Shown in pieces: positions 44,892 to 53,737 of a DNA stretch of 64,000 nt. Under the pieces are notes generated by a model. That model was not told the origin of the DNA. It did no database searches and saw only the letters and a program-made list of their open reading frames with translations. A program made the position numbers and the translations under genes. The stretch lies in assembly GCF_001636425.1 (NCBI RefSeq), contig NZ_KV440953.1:2616847-2680846 (forward strand). Reading direction: 5' to 3'. This DNA comes from Heyndrickxia acidicola (GTDB lineage: Bacteria; Bacillota; Bacilli; Bacillales; Bacillaceae_C). How positions within the stretch are numbered: position 1 is the first letter of the stretch; each line of letters opens with the position of its first letter.

Positions 44892-45383
44892 ATGAACACA
44901 AAAACACTTGCTGTAAACGGCATTGTGGCAGCTCTCTATGTTGTAATTTCTTTTATTATTCAGCCTATTGCCTTTGGCCGTTTCCAATTTCGCGTTCCCG
45001 AAATATTTAATCATCTGATTGTTTTCAATAAAAAATATTTCTTCGGAATCGTTATTGGCGTCTTTTTAGCCAATTTATTTTTCTCTCCAATGGTCGCTTA
45101 TGATCTTGTTTTTGGAGTAGGACAGTCTGCCATATCTCTTTTAATCACGATGGCTACTTCCCGTTTTATCAAAACCACTTGGGCCAGGATGCTCGTAAAC
45201 ACTGTAGTGTTTACTATAACAATGTTCCTGATTGCACTGGAGCTTCATCTTGCCTTTCATCTCCCTTTTATAGCTACATGGCTTGTTACAGCTATCGGGG
45301 AATTTGCGGTATTGGTAATTGGGGCACCCATTATGTATTTAATTAATAAAAGAGTTGATTTTGAAAAAATCATAGAAGCCTAA
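44892..45383 (+). CDS. queT: Queuosine precursor transporter QueT (ECF S component)
   Basis: 163 residues with about five membrane segments and the family start LAVNGIVAALYVVIS. Substrate-binding subunit of an energy-coupling-factor importer for preQ1/preQ0; it uses shared ATPase and T subunits encoded elsewhere. The preQ1 riboswitch directly upstream confirms the assignment. Monocistronic. Confidence 0.95.
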   Translation: MNTKTLAVNGIVAALYVVISFIIQPIAFGRFQFRVPEIFNHLIVFNKKYFFGIVIGVFLANLFFSPMVAYDLVFGVGQSAISLLITMATSRFIKTTWARMLVNTVVFTITMFLIALELHLAFHLPFIATWLVTAIGEFAVLVIGAPIMYLINKRVDFEKIIEA

Positions 45384-45387
45384 CAGC

Positions 45388-45437
45388 AGGCTGACTCAAA
45401 AAGGCTAACATCAAACGCCTTAGAGTCAGCTTTTTTT
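45388..45437 (+). terminator. Terminator of queT (family E sequence)
   Basis: GGCTGACTC / GAGTCAGC stem followed by TTTTTTT. Its sequence theme recurs at 46564 and 57035. Confidence 0.88.
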
Positions 45438-45559
45438 ATACCTTTCCTTTTCTTGGACAGCCGAAAAGCATTTTTCTAAAGAAAGGAAGACAGTTTACTA
45501 GTTCTGTCTTTGTCCATTCTGATAACATAGAATGGAAGAATATGAGACGAGGTGACAGC

Positions 45560-46522
45560 ATGGCAAAAAGAAAAGTAGTCATAACACAGAATATTGATGA
45601 AAACTATATCAATGCAATACGAGAGCTGCTGCAGGATTGGGAGGTTATAGCCGGAAAGGATTCTTCTATCTGGAGTAATCATATCAAGGATGCAGAAATC
45701 ATTGTTGGCTGGAAGAAGGAACTAGCATCCAGTGTATCGGAACAGGAATCAAAGGTACGCTGGATTCAAACCTGGAGTGCGGGCGTTGATAGCCTTCCGC
45801 TCGAAAAGCTTGAAGCCAGAGACATCCAATTAACCAGCGCAAACGGCGTGCATGCTTATCCTATTTCTGAAACAATCTTTGCTTTAATGCTTTCACTAAC
45901 AAGGAAGATTCCTGAATATGTTCGGAATCAACAAAAGAAAAAATGGGACCATAGCGGTCTGAAGCTAGAAATTCACGAAAAAACAATCGGCATTTTGGGA
46001 ATCGGCGCTATTGGTAAAGAAACCGCTAAAATAGCAAAAGCATTTGGTATGAGGGTCATTGGTGTACGCAATTCCCTTAAAAATGAAGAAAATGTGGACA
46101 AAATAGCTGTGATGGATGAGCTTCATTCTGTACTGCCAGAATGTGATTATGTAGTCAATACATTGCCCTTAACAAATAATACCCGCAATGTCTTTGGGGC
46201 AAAAGAGTTTTCTCTTATGAAGATTTCAGCCTTCTTTATTAACATCGGACGCGGGGAGACAGTAGTTGAAAAAGAACTCATACATGCCCTGCAAGAAGAG
46301 CAAATTGCCGGTGCAGGATTGGATGTCTTTGAAAACGAGCCACTGGATCAGGCAAGTCCTCTTTGGGATATGGAGAATGTTATCATAACGCCTCATACTG
46401 CCGGCTCTACAGAATATTATGATAAACGAGTGCTGGAAGACATTTTTATTCCAAATCTCAAAAACTACTTAACAGAAAGCAAGCCCTTTATCAATGTAGT
46501 AGACTATGGAAAAGGGTATTAA
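45560..46522 (+). CDS. D-2-hydroxyacid dehydrogenase (phosphoglycerate-dehydrogenase family)
   Basis: 320 residues from ATG 45560 (GAGGTGA five bases upstream). NAD-binding ILGIGAIGKETAKIAKAFGM, and the catalytic triad Arg in INIGRGETVVE, Glu in DVFENEPL and His in ITPHTAGS. Reduces a 2-keto acid to the D-hydroxy acid or the reverse; the substrate (glyoxylate, hydroxypyruvate or similar) is not evident. Monocistronic. Confidence 0.9.
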   Translation: MAKRKVVITQNIDENYINAIRELLQDWEVIAGKDSSIWSNHIKDAEIIVGWKKELASSVSEQESKVRWIQTWSAGVDSLPLEKLEARDIQLTSANGVHAYPISETIFALMLSLTRKIPEYVRNQQKKKWDHSGLKLEIHEKTIGILGIGAIGKETAKIAKAFGMRVIGVRNSLKNEENVDKIAVMDELHSVLPECDYVVNTLPLTNNTRNVFGAKEFSLMKISAFFINIGRGETVVEKELIHALQEEQIAGAGLDVFENEPLDQASPLWDMENVIITPHTAGSTEYYDKRVLEDIFIPNLKNYLTESKPFINVVDYGKGY

Positions 46523-46563
46523 GAAAAGCAGAAAGCCCCTGCTTTTCCGCAAATCAATAGGAA

Positions 46564-46616
46564 GAGGCTGACTCAAAAGGCGGTTATAAGCGGCCTTTTG
46601 AGTCACCTCTTTTTTA
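46564..46616 (+). terminator. Terminator (family E sequence)
   Basis: GAGGCTGACTCAAAAGG / CCTTTTGAGTCACCTC then TTTTTT. Confidence 0.85.
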
Positions 46617-46811
46617 TTTTTGGACAGAAAAAGGAAAAGGGTAGAAGAACAATTAATGCGAATATAGCATGGTGTCTCTGACAAAAATTTATTTGAGCAG
46701 AAAAGAACAAACAGGTTGAATAGCAATGACATCTGCAGAGGAATTCAATAGCAGAATGATCGGGGCACTCCACCATATCTCTGTTAGAGCCAGGAATAGA
46801 AACGAATCCAA

Positions 46812-46948
46812 AGTTGATTTGAGCGGATACACGAGACTCCTGCAGGATCAGCGTGTTTCGGGAGACCCCGCAGGAGCTTGCTATGATGAGGCTCCCCAAC
46901 CGCCCCGCGGAAAGCGAGTGCCTGCAGCGGAAATCAACCAGCAGGATG
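46812..46948 (-). repeat. Family C repeat
   Basis: Opposite orientation to 29023-29153: GAGACTCCTGCAGGATCAG, GACCCCGCAGGAGCTTGCT, CGCGGAAAGCGAGTGCCTG, GAAATCAACCAGCAGG. Confidence 0.85.
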
Positions 46949-47000
46949 ATCATACCGCTGCCTATATCTATGTCCATTCCCAATTTGGATTTAATTCTAA

Positions 47001-47138
47001 GGTTGATTGAAGCGGAAGGCACGAGACTCCTGCGGGATCAGCCGGCCTTTGGGAGACCCCGAAGGAGCCTGCTATGATGAGGCTCCCAACCGCCCCGGGG
47101 AAAGCGAGTGCCTGCAGCGGAAATCAACCAGCAGGATG
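47001..47138 (-). repeat. Family C repeat, tandem with the preceding copy
   Basis: About 90% like the copy at 46812 and about 188 bp from it. Shared flanks (GCTGCCTATATCT) show that copy plus flank was duplicated as a unit. Short frames inside these repeats are not genes. Confidence 0.85.
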
Positions 47139-47219
47139 GTCAGAACGCTGCCTATATCTCCTCTTATGTAGCGAAGATATGGAAGATTCCATACCTTCTC
47201 AGATAGTCTTATTGTCTTT

Positions 47220-47408
47220 TTACATGTGACCATAATAACCGCCATGGCCCATTGGGTGATAATAACCATGGTGATAACCAGGATAATAGGGATGATAATG
47301 GTGATGGTAATACGGATGGTGACCATGATAATATCCCATAGGTTGAGAATAATAAGGATGGCCAGGATAATGGCTGTATCCCATCGGCTGATAAATATAT
47401 GGAGGCAT
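47220..47408 (-). CDS. His/Tyr/Pro/Gly-rich small protein, probable spore coat component
   Basis: 62 residues from ATG 47408, four bases after AGGAGGTGA. Composition is extreme: about 18 Tyr and 14 His, in repeats such as HHPYYHHHYHPYYPGY and QPMGYYHGHH. Small Tyr/His-rich proteins of this kind are typical of Bacillus spore coats, where tyrosines can be cross-linked. A sigma-K-like -10 box lies 30-38 bp upstream. No fixed family; metal binding is also possible. Confidence 0.72.
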   Translation of the reverse strand: MPPYIYQPMGYSHYPGHPYYSQPMGYYHGHHPYYHHHYHPYYPGYHHGYYHPMGHGGYYGHM

Positions 47409-47437
47409 ACACTCACCTCCTCTCATTTTTTTCTTTA

Positions 47438-47446
47438 TACTGTATG
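47438..47446 (-). promoter_or_regulatory. Sigma-K-like -10 box
   Basis: CATACAGTA on the minus strand fits CATANNNTA, the mother-cell sigma-K -10 consensus. The -35 AC dinucleotide is not clear. Rest of 47447-47815 holds no gene I can support. Confidence 0.45.
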
Positions 47447-47815
47447 TGCTTCTTTAAATTTTGGAGGCTTTTCTCATTTAAAATTGGGCTGACGCCTATG
47501 AAATATTTTAAAAATCATCAAAATTACTCTATTATATTTCAAAATTATTTCAACGCACCGCTCCTCTTCCATAACGGCGGAATCAACCCATATTATTCCG
47601 TTTTTTTGCGGGGTCTTAGCTTAAAACTGCTGATAATCAAGGAATTAATTTGCTATAAGTTAAGTTTTTGTGGTCTTTTCCTGTAAAATCCAACTATTGA
47701 ACCATTTACTTTATGTTAAATTTTCATGACAAAAACGATTTTGTTTTAATAGTTTTGTAACCTTTCCTTGCGTTTTTTATGATATAAATGTAACTACGAA
47801 GAAAGGGGTTGTTTT

Positions 47816-48952
47816 ATGCAGTACATAAGACGCAGTTTTGTCACATTTTTAACAATCGTATTATGTATTTCGGCCACCATCGGAGTATACGCAAAAACAA
47901 ATCAATCAACATTACATAACGCACAAAATAAGCTTGAACAAAATCAAACATTGATTCAAAACAAGGAAGCACAAAAGCAACAAGTTAGCCAAGAAATGAA
48001 TCAAGCCCAGCAAGAATGGAACTCAATACAAGCTGTTATAGATAAAAATAAACAAGATGTTGCTGTAACTGAGCAAAAAATAAAGCAAACCAATCAATTA
48101 ATTGAACAGAAAAAAGAAGAGATTGTGAAGCTTGAGGATAAGGTCCTTGCTCGAAAAAATATTATTAAAGAACGTCTGGTTGCACTTCAGCAAAGCGATA
48201 GAATTAATATTGTCATTGACACCCTGCTGAATGCTGATAGTTTTGGAGACTTTGTAAACCGTATCAGTGCCGTTAGCACTCTGTTTAATGCAGATGATGA
48301 TATTATTAAAGAACAAAAAGACGACATTGCCAAAATACAAGAAGACAAAAAAGCCATTGATAAAAAACAAGCTTCTCTTCAAGAGGATCAATCTCAATTG
48401 CTTGCTAAGCAAAACGAGCTTCAGGCAAATCTTAAAGCGAAGCAAATGAAATTAAACGAGCTTAAATCCAGTTATTCCAGCATTAATAAGGATTTATCTG
48501 CTGCAAATCAAAGTAAATCCAGCCTGCAGGCTAAAATCAGTGACATTCAATCCGCTTTACAGAAAGAAGAACAAGCTGCACAAGCACAAGCAAAACAGAT
48601 TGCAGTACAGCCGGCAAACCAGACCCCGCCACAATCCGTTTCAAATGACAGCAGCCCTTCTGGCAGTAAAGAATTTTATGTCACTGCAACAGCATACAGC
48701 CATGATGATACAAAAGGTGATATCACCACACTAGGCTATAATATAGCAACCAACCCAAACATGAAGCTTATTGCAGTTGATCCAAGTGTCATTCCGCTTG
48801 GCAAAAAAGTATGGGTAGAAGGCTACGGAATTGCCATTGCTGGTGATACGGGCGGAGCCATTCAAGGAAACCGCATTGATATCTTAATGCCAAACTCACA
48901 GGCTGCCCTAAACTTTGGCCGCCAAACTGTAAAAGTTATCATTTTAAATTAG
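47816..48952 (+). CDS. Secreted coiled-coil and 3D-domain peptidoglycan enzyme (YocH-like)
   Basis: 378 residues: signal peptide (cut near VYA-K), a coiled coil of about 220 residues (PcsB/CwlO-like N-terminal domain), a Gln/Ala/Pro-rich linker, and a C-terminal 3D domain (about residues 285-378) with ATAYSHDDTKG, IAVDPSVIPLG, GIAIAGDTGG and NRIDILM; the aspartates are the catalytic ones of MltA-like lytic transglycosylases. It probably remodels the cell wall. AAAGGGG precedes the ATG; it has its own terminator. Confidence 0.9.
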   Translation: MQYIRRSFVTFLTIVLCISATIGVYAKTNQSTLHNAQNKLEQNQTLIQNKEAQKQQVSQEMNQAQQEWNSIQAVIDKNKQDVAVTEQKIKQTNQLIEQKKEEIVKLEDKVLARKNIIKERLVALQQSDRINIVIDTLLNADSFGDFVNRISAVSTLFNADDDIIKEQKDDIAKIQEDKKAIDKKQASLQEDQSQLLAKQNELQANLKAKQMKLNELKSSYSSINKDLSAANQSKSSLQAKISDIQSALQKEEQAAQAQAKQIAVQPANQTPPQSVSNDSSPSGSKEFYVTATAYSHDDTKGDITTLGYNIATNPNMKLIAVDPSVIPLGKKVWVEGYGIAIAGDTGGAIQGNRIDILMPNSQAALNFGRQTVKVIILN

Positions 48953-48958
48953 AAAACA

Positions 48959-49002
48959 AAAAAACAAGTCAGATGTCCCGCAGACACCTGACTTGTTTTT
49001 TG
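48959..49002 (+). terminator. Terminator of the 3D-domain gene
   Basis: AAAACAAGTCAG / CTGACTTGTTTT with inner TGTC/GACA pairs, then TTTTTT. Confidence 0.92.
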
Positions 49003-49065
49003 CCTTTATTTTAAGATAAGAAGTGAAATGTTTTATTAAATCAATTATTAACATAGGGTAGTCTC

Positions 49066-49219
49066 TGTCCAGCTCCAGCGCCTTTCGTCTAGTGGATTTC
49101 TACGTCTCCTCCCTGCGATAAGTCAACATCAGCTCGTGAACGGCCTCGCTGTGTTTCCTTTATCTCAGTCGCAGACTATGAAATCCATACGCCGATGTGC
49201 AAGGCGCCTGCGCTTTTCT
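49066..49219 (-). repeat. Family D repeat
   Basis: CTGTCCAGCTCCAGCGCC, CTCCCTGCGATAAGTCAAC, GTGTTTCCTTTATCTCAGTC and AAATCCATACGCCGATGTG; inverted relative to 15209-15396. Ends two bases before the stop codon of the next gene. Confidence 0.8.
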
Positions 49220-49221
49220 TG

Positions 49222-50793
49222 TTAGCTAAAAAAAGATTGAATTGCCCGGATGATACGGGTCCATAGCGATAAACTCTGATTTTGTCTGGTGTTGGGCACA
49301 GTATTAATGACAGAAGAATTGGAAGAAGCTGATGTATTTATTACAGAACTTGAGCTTGAATCTGTATCATTGGTTACAGCCGTTTTCACAGTCGGTGTCA
49401 CCACTTGTTTATCAAAAACCAAAACATAGGTTTTACGTTCAGTCCCCTTTGTCACAACGATAGGAATGATCGTTTTAGCTTGGTCTGCACCAATGGCAAT
49501 GGTATCATCACTGCTTCCCTGAATATCAGCGGATGCCCCGCTGTCACTCGGTACAGCTTGAATAGTTACCTTATCAATATCACTTGTTAATGCAATATGG
49601 TACGTATACTCATTCGGTTTAAACTCCTTGTTCCAGGTACCTGCTGAAACCGTTAATCCTGATAGATTTGCTGCACTATTTACCGTTTGATTGTTTTGAG
49701 AGCCGCCTCCTGCTGTTCCCAGGAAACCAGCTGTCCTGCTATTTGCATTCGTGATGGTGCCTGCACTCATATTTTGGTAGTGAGTCGTGTATTGACTGCT
49801 TTTACTTCCACTCCCAAAGCTTCTTTCTGAACTGTTATGGCTGGCAGGAGCAGACTTGCCCTTCCAGCCTGTATCAGAAGAGGGCTTTCCTTTTGGGTTC
49901 CCAGAATAGCCCCCCGGTTTCCCGGAATAGCCCCCTGCCCCTGGTTTTCCTGCCCCTTTTCCATGCGACGGAGAAGGATTACTGACAGGCTTCTTTCCAT
50001 GCCCGTTATCCGTACCAGGAGAAAGAACGGCCCGTACGACTGAAAGGGTATACACTCTCTCTGCTCCATTTTCGGCCGTAATCTTAATATTTACGGAAGA
50101 TTTGCCTTGTGGAACATCCACTTTTATCCCATTACCTTCATCCTTTTTACCATTTACCGTAACACTGGCCGTGCTGTCTTCGAGCTCTGTACCAATAATA
50201 AGAGAAGAAGTATTTTCATCCAGATTAACATCGTAAGCAGTGACGTTTGCTTGGAATGAAGGCGATAGTTTTCCTGCTGAAATCTTTATATCTTTAAGAA
50301 TGTTATCGCTGCTTTTTTGCCGTGTAACGATTAGCTGATAGGTGGATGTTACGACTTGGTCACTGCTCTCTATTTGGATTGTAAACTCGTTTGTTCCTGT
50401 TTGCAGGGGGAAATCAGATGCGAGACCATTTTGAACTTCTTGATCATTCACTTTGATCATTGCTTGTGGATCTCCGCTTTTTAGCAGCAGGCTTATTTTG
50501 TCTGTATTATTAACCACAGTATCGGTATATGTAGCTGGTTGAGAAGAAAGGCCAAGCTTACTCCCATTTACTTCAATATCCGTTAAAGCTTCTGGGGACT
50601 CTTGTGTACCATCCACATTTGAGCTGCCGTTGCCTGTCCCTGCAGTTATTGATCCTGCTGTGCCTGAAGCAGCCGTATTCGGTATCACAGAAGCATACGC
50701 CCCGGGCACCGAAATTGTTCCAAATCCGACCAGCGACGAAACTAATACCACCTTTACGCCATTACTCACCAGTTTATTTGAATTCACTTTCAT
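49222..50793 (-). CDS. Secreted protein with cadherin-like beta-sandwich repeats
   Basis: 523 residues from ATG 50793 with a long signal peptide (VVLVSSLVGFGTIS..., probable cut after AYA). Three cadherin-like beta-sandwich (PF12733-type) domains are recognisable by LTDIEVNGSKLGLS, LKDIKISAGKLSPSF and LSGLTVSAGTWNKEF starts and Y-x-L-x-V-x-R/D-type ends (STYQLIVTRQ, RVYTLSVVRA, KTYVLVFDKQ). A basic Gly/Lys/Pro/Ser-rich linker of about 120 residues separates domains two and three. No sortase motif or catalytic domain; probably a surface adhesin-like or matrix protein. Confidence 0.82.
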   Translation of the reverse strand: MKVNSNKLVSNGVKVVLVSSLVGFGTISVPGAYASVIPNTAASGTAGSITAGTGNGSSNVDGTQESPEALTDIEVNGSKLGLSSQPATYTDTVVNNTDKISLLLKSGDPQAMIKVNDQEVQNGLASDFPLQTGTNEFTIQIESSDQVVTSTYQLIVTRQKSSDNILKDIKISAGKLSPSFQANVTAYDVNLDENTSSLIIGTELEDSTASVTVNGKKDEGNGIKVDVPQGKSSVNIKITAENGAERVYTLSVVRAVLSPGTDNGHGKKPVSNPSPSHGKGAGKPGAGGYSGKPGGYSGNPKGKPSSDTGWKGKSAPASHNSSERSFGSGSKSSQYTTHYQNMSAGTITNANSRTAGFLGTAGGGSQNNQTVNSAANLSGLTVSAGTWNKEFKPNEYTYHIALTSDIDKVTIQAVPSDSGASADIQGSSDDTIAIGADQAKTIIPIVVTKGTERKTYVLVFDKQVVTPTVKTAVTNDTDSSSSSVINTSASSNSSVINTVPNTRQNQSLSLWTRIIRAIQSFFS

Positions 50794-51186
50794 CTCTCTC
50801 CATTCAGCCCATTTGTTTCTTTCATGGTATCCTTTCATCCTTAATTTTTTCTTAAATTCACCTAGGGATTAATGTAGCAAATTTCGACGGTTTTCCTTTT
50901 GACTTATATTGATAATTCCACCTTTATTATCTATATTTTGTTCTTAATAAAATTTTAACGTTACATTCACTTTTTCTTCATTTCTCTTTTTTACACTTAT
51001 AAATGGCAGGACGGCAATAGGGGCCGTCACTTCCGGCAGCGAAGGATGGGGCTGGCGGTTTTCATTTTAAAAAATATACACGGTTTTAGGAAATAGAAGC
51101 AGCTGCTTCCGGCTTTTCAGCAAACATGTCTATGCTGCAGGGCTGTGTGAAATGTCTTGTTTTCTTATTAAAAAAAATTGATAAAA
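50794..51186. other. Intergenic stretch, nothing recognised
   Basis: AT-rich leader of the cadherin-like protein gene. A GC-rich patch at 51008-51058 (GGCAGGACGGCAATAGGG, CTTCCGGCAGCGAAGG) matches none of the other repeat families in the window. Confidence 0.4.
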
Positions 51187-51216
51187 AAGGAAAAGCTTGC
51201 CCAATAATGGCAAGCT
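51187..51216 (-). terminator. Terminator of arsB
   Basis: GAGCTTGCC / GGCAAGCTTTTCC with T-rich tail on the minus strand. Confidence 0.75.
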
Positions 51217-51300
51217 CTTCTTTATATCTCGGCAATTTTTAAAAAACAAAGACTATTTATTAAAACCTTGCTTTTTTCTACGTCTGAATCCCTTTTCTTC

Positions 51301-52602
51301 TCAGCCATGATGAAGCATCAGTGTGATATAAAGCCCGATTAAAGCTAAAAGCAAAGTAGGAATGGTAAGAATAATCCCTGTTTTAATATAGGTACCCCAA
51401 GTGATTTTCACACCTTTTCCAGCTAATATATGGAGCCAAAGAAGTGTTGCAAGCGAGCCAATCGGTGTCATCTTTGGCCCCAGGTCTGTCCCAATAATAT
51501 TGGAGTAGATAAACCCTTCCCGCATAATGCTGCTCACATGGACACCTGATATGGCGAGCGCATCAATTAAAACAGTCGGCAGATTATTCATGACAGAAGA
51601 TAAAAATGCGGATACAAAACCCATCGTCAGTATGCCCGCAAGAAGTCCATGATGTGAAGAAGCCTCAATCAGATCACCAAGCATAGTTGTCAACCCGGCA
51701 TTACGAAGCCCATATACGACGATGTACATACCAATTGAAAAAAACACTATGGCCCAAGGTGCATTTCTTAGGACAGCCTTTGTATGAATGACAGGACTTT
51801 TCCGGCTCATTACCAGAAAAAATATTGCGACAACCCCTGAAATAAGCGAAACTGGAATCCTGTAGGCTGGTCCGATAAAGTAGCCGATTAATAATATTGA
51901 AAGCACCAGCCAGGAAAACCTGAACATTTCTTTATCTTTAATAGCTTTCGAAGGTTTTTTTAAAACCGATGGATCAAATGATTTTGGAATACTTTTTCTA
52001 TAAAAAAGATAAAGGAATAGCATGCTTGCCCCTAGTGAAAACAGATTGGGGACAGCCATTTTTGCAGCATACTTCAGAAATGGAATATGAAAAAAATCTG
52101 CTGTCACAATATTTGTTAGGTTACTGACTACAAAAGGAAGTGAAGTAGTATCCGCAATAAAGCCGCTTGCCATGACAAAAGGGATAACCATTTTCAAGTC
52201 AAACTTCAATTGTTTGACCATGGTAAGCACAATCGGTGTCAGGATCAGGGCAGCACCGTCATTTGCAAATAAGGCAGCTACAACAGCACCTAATGTCGAG
52301 ATGAGAATAAACATTTTTTTGCCGTTTCCTTTGGCAGCATTAGCCGTATGCAGCGCTGCCCATTCAAAAAAGCCAATTTCATCTAATATGAGGGAAATGA
52401 TAATGAGGGCAACAAAGGTCAGCGTGGCATCCCAAACAACATCAACCACCCTTACTACATCGTGCAGGCTCACTACTTTAAAAAGCAAAGCAAGAACTGC
52501 CCCGCCGCATGCAGACCAGCCGATAGAAAGACCCTTGGGCTGCCAAATAACAAACAGTAACGTCAATAAAAAAATAATAATAGCAGATATAATTGTAAAC
52601 AT
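51301..52602 (-). CDS. arsB: Arsenite efflux permease ArsB (ion-transporter superfamily)
   Basis: 433 residues, about 11-12 membrane segments, from ATG 52602 (CAGGAG upstream). Typical ArsB stretches include [60 protein letters not shown] and [19 protein letters not shown]. It exports arsenite or antimonite. No arsR, arsC or ArsA-like ATPase is adjacent, so it is an orphan; it may respond to another regulator. Confidence 0.93.
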   Translation of the reverse strand: MFTIISAIIIFLLTLLFVIWQPKGLSIGWSACGGAVLALLFKVVSLHDVVRVVDVVWDATLTFVALIIISLILDEIGFFEWAALHTANAAKGNGKKMFILISTLGAVVAALFANDGAALILTPIVLTMVKQLKFDLKMVIPFVMASGFIADTTSLPFVVSNLTNIVTADFFHIPFLKYAAKMAVPNLFSLGASMLFLYLFYRKSIPKSFDPSVLKKPSKAIKDKEMFRFSWLVLSILLIGYFIGPAYRIPVSLISGVVAIFFLVMSRKSPVIHTKAVLRNAPWAIVFFSIGMYIVVYGLRNAGLTTMLGDLIEASSHHGLLAGILTMGFVSAFLSSVMNNLPTVLIDALAISGVHVSSIMREGFIYSNIIGTDLGPKMTPIGSLATLLWLHILAGKGVKITWGTYIKTGIILTIPTLLLALIGLYITLMLHHG

Positions 52603-52800
52603 ACTAAAACTCCTGACATTTAAGTTCATACTATATAGCTTTTGCCAGTTAATTTTCTACTAAAAAACCTGACCTTATGCAACCAAATTATTGCTCTATT
52701 AATATTAGATTGCTTTTTTGATTCCTGCAAGTAAAGCTGTTGGATTTGATGCTATGGGTATTGAAACTTTATATCCACAATATTTGTGCTCCCAAACAAA

Positions 52801-52834
52801 TAAAGGGAACAACAGCTATTTGTTGCTCCCTTTG
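52801..52834 (-). terminator. Terminator of the FbpA-like gene
   Basis: AAAGGGAGCAACA / TGTTGTTCCCTTT on the minus strand, with T-rich tail. Confidence 0.75.
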
Positions 52835-52886
52835 TTTCCTGATTATTTGCTTCTTAACCGTACTTCTGATTTAATACGAATGTTTG

Positions 52887-53030
52887 TCAGCAGCCTCTTA
52901 GCTTATTATATTCGCTTTCCAGTACAATAATGGGCAATTCGTAAAGCTGTTTATCAAACAGCTTATAAATACCATTTTTAATTAGTTCATTGATCAATGT
53001 GCCTTTCTTCTTTTCATCCTTTACAGCCAT
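52887..53030 (-). CDS. Small FbpA-like (Fur-regulated basic protein) protein
   Basis: 47 residues read by hand from ATG 53030 (AAAGGTGA upstream). LINELIKNGIYKLFDKQLYE followed by LESEYNKLRG matches the pattern of the FbpA family, a small protein involved in the iron-sparing response of Bacillus. A Fur box is not clear in the upstream DNA, so iron regulation is not shown here. It has a good terminator, which supports its being a true gene. Confidence 0.7.
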   Translation of the reverse strand: MAVKDEKKKGTLINELIKNGIYKLFDKQLYELPIIVLESEYNKLRGC

Positions 53031-53185
53031 TCTAAATCACCTTTCTGTCTTATATGAACATTCATTAATTTTAATGTAAGAAAGTGTTTTTTATTATATA
53101 AGTCCCATAATCTTTTAAATTAATTACACCAAGGTTATCTTACCCAACTTAAAACTCCCTTAATCCTTTTAAAGTAAAATTTCTC

Positions 53186-53323
53186 TCAGCTATTTTGAAC
53201 ATAACGCAGCAGATTATAAGCCTCTTTACCAGCCAAGCTTGCTAATTGTTCCCAAATCATATCTCTTTTTATATCCAATTCAACTATTTTTTTGGCTAAT
53301 TCAATGGCTTCTTTACTTATCAT
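53186..53323 (-). CDS. 45-residue hypothetical protein
   Basis: Read by hand from ATG 53323 with AAAGGAGA upstream. Two amphipathic helices: ISKEAIELAKKIVELDIKRD and IWEQLASLAGKEAYNLLRYV. It lies 155 bp upstream of the FbpA-like gene on the same strand. I do not recognise the family. Confidence 0.55.
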   Translation of the reverse strand: MISKEAIELAKKIVELDIKRDMIWEQLASLAGKEAYNLLRYVQNS

Positions 53324-53498
53324 ACTAAGGTTTCTCCTTTCGTTCTTTGCCTCAGCTAATTATCCCTGCCATATCCCTATGTCTATAAGGCGATGATTAT
53401 TCTTCTGATTGCACAATTTTCTGTTGACAGAATTATCTTAACTTATAAAGAATAGTTCTTCACTTGATGTGTAAGAGTGTCTTCCCTTGTTTTTTAAA

Positions 53499-53542
53499 GG
53501 CTGTTTTCGCATAGATTGTTGCTTTACGTACAAAGGATTATC
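53499..53542 (+). repeat. GGCT-TIR element (family A), 5' fragment
   Basis: GGCTGTTTTCGCATAGATTG and TTTACGTACAAAGGATTATC match the left end of 38094; the right end is missing. No other feature in 53324-53737 except a GC-rich imperfect hairpin (CCCCCGG...CCAGGGGG, 53694-53718) without a T tract, downstream of the pyruvate-kinase-like gene. Confidence 0.75.
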
Positions 53543-53737
53543 CATGTGTCCTTTTTAAATGATGTTAGAGACTCTTGCTTTTTATGTTTTGGCTTACATC
53601 AAGGGCTTCGTTGTTTTGACACCCTTTATAACTTTGGCACGTTTTCTTTTCCTCATCAAAACTTTGAATTTGCTGCTAAAATGCTGACACCCCCGGACTT
53701 CTAACAGCCAGGGGGGAAATGTATATTCGATAACAAG

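Noticed and set aside
46726-47077. Several 70-140-codon frames in both strands
   Set aside because: All are frames within the two tandem family C repeats; the same peptides recur with each copy.
47640-47815. WalR box upstream of the 3D-domain gene
   Set aside because: TGTAAC-type half-sites are present but not at the required 5-bp spacing.
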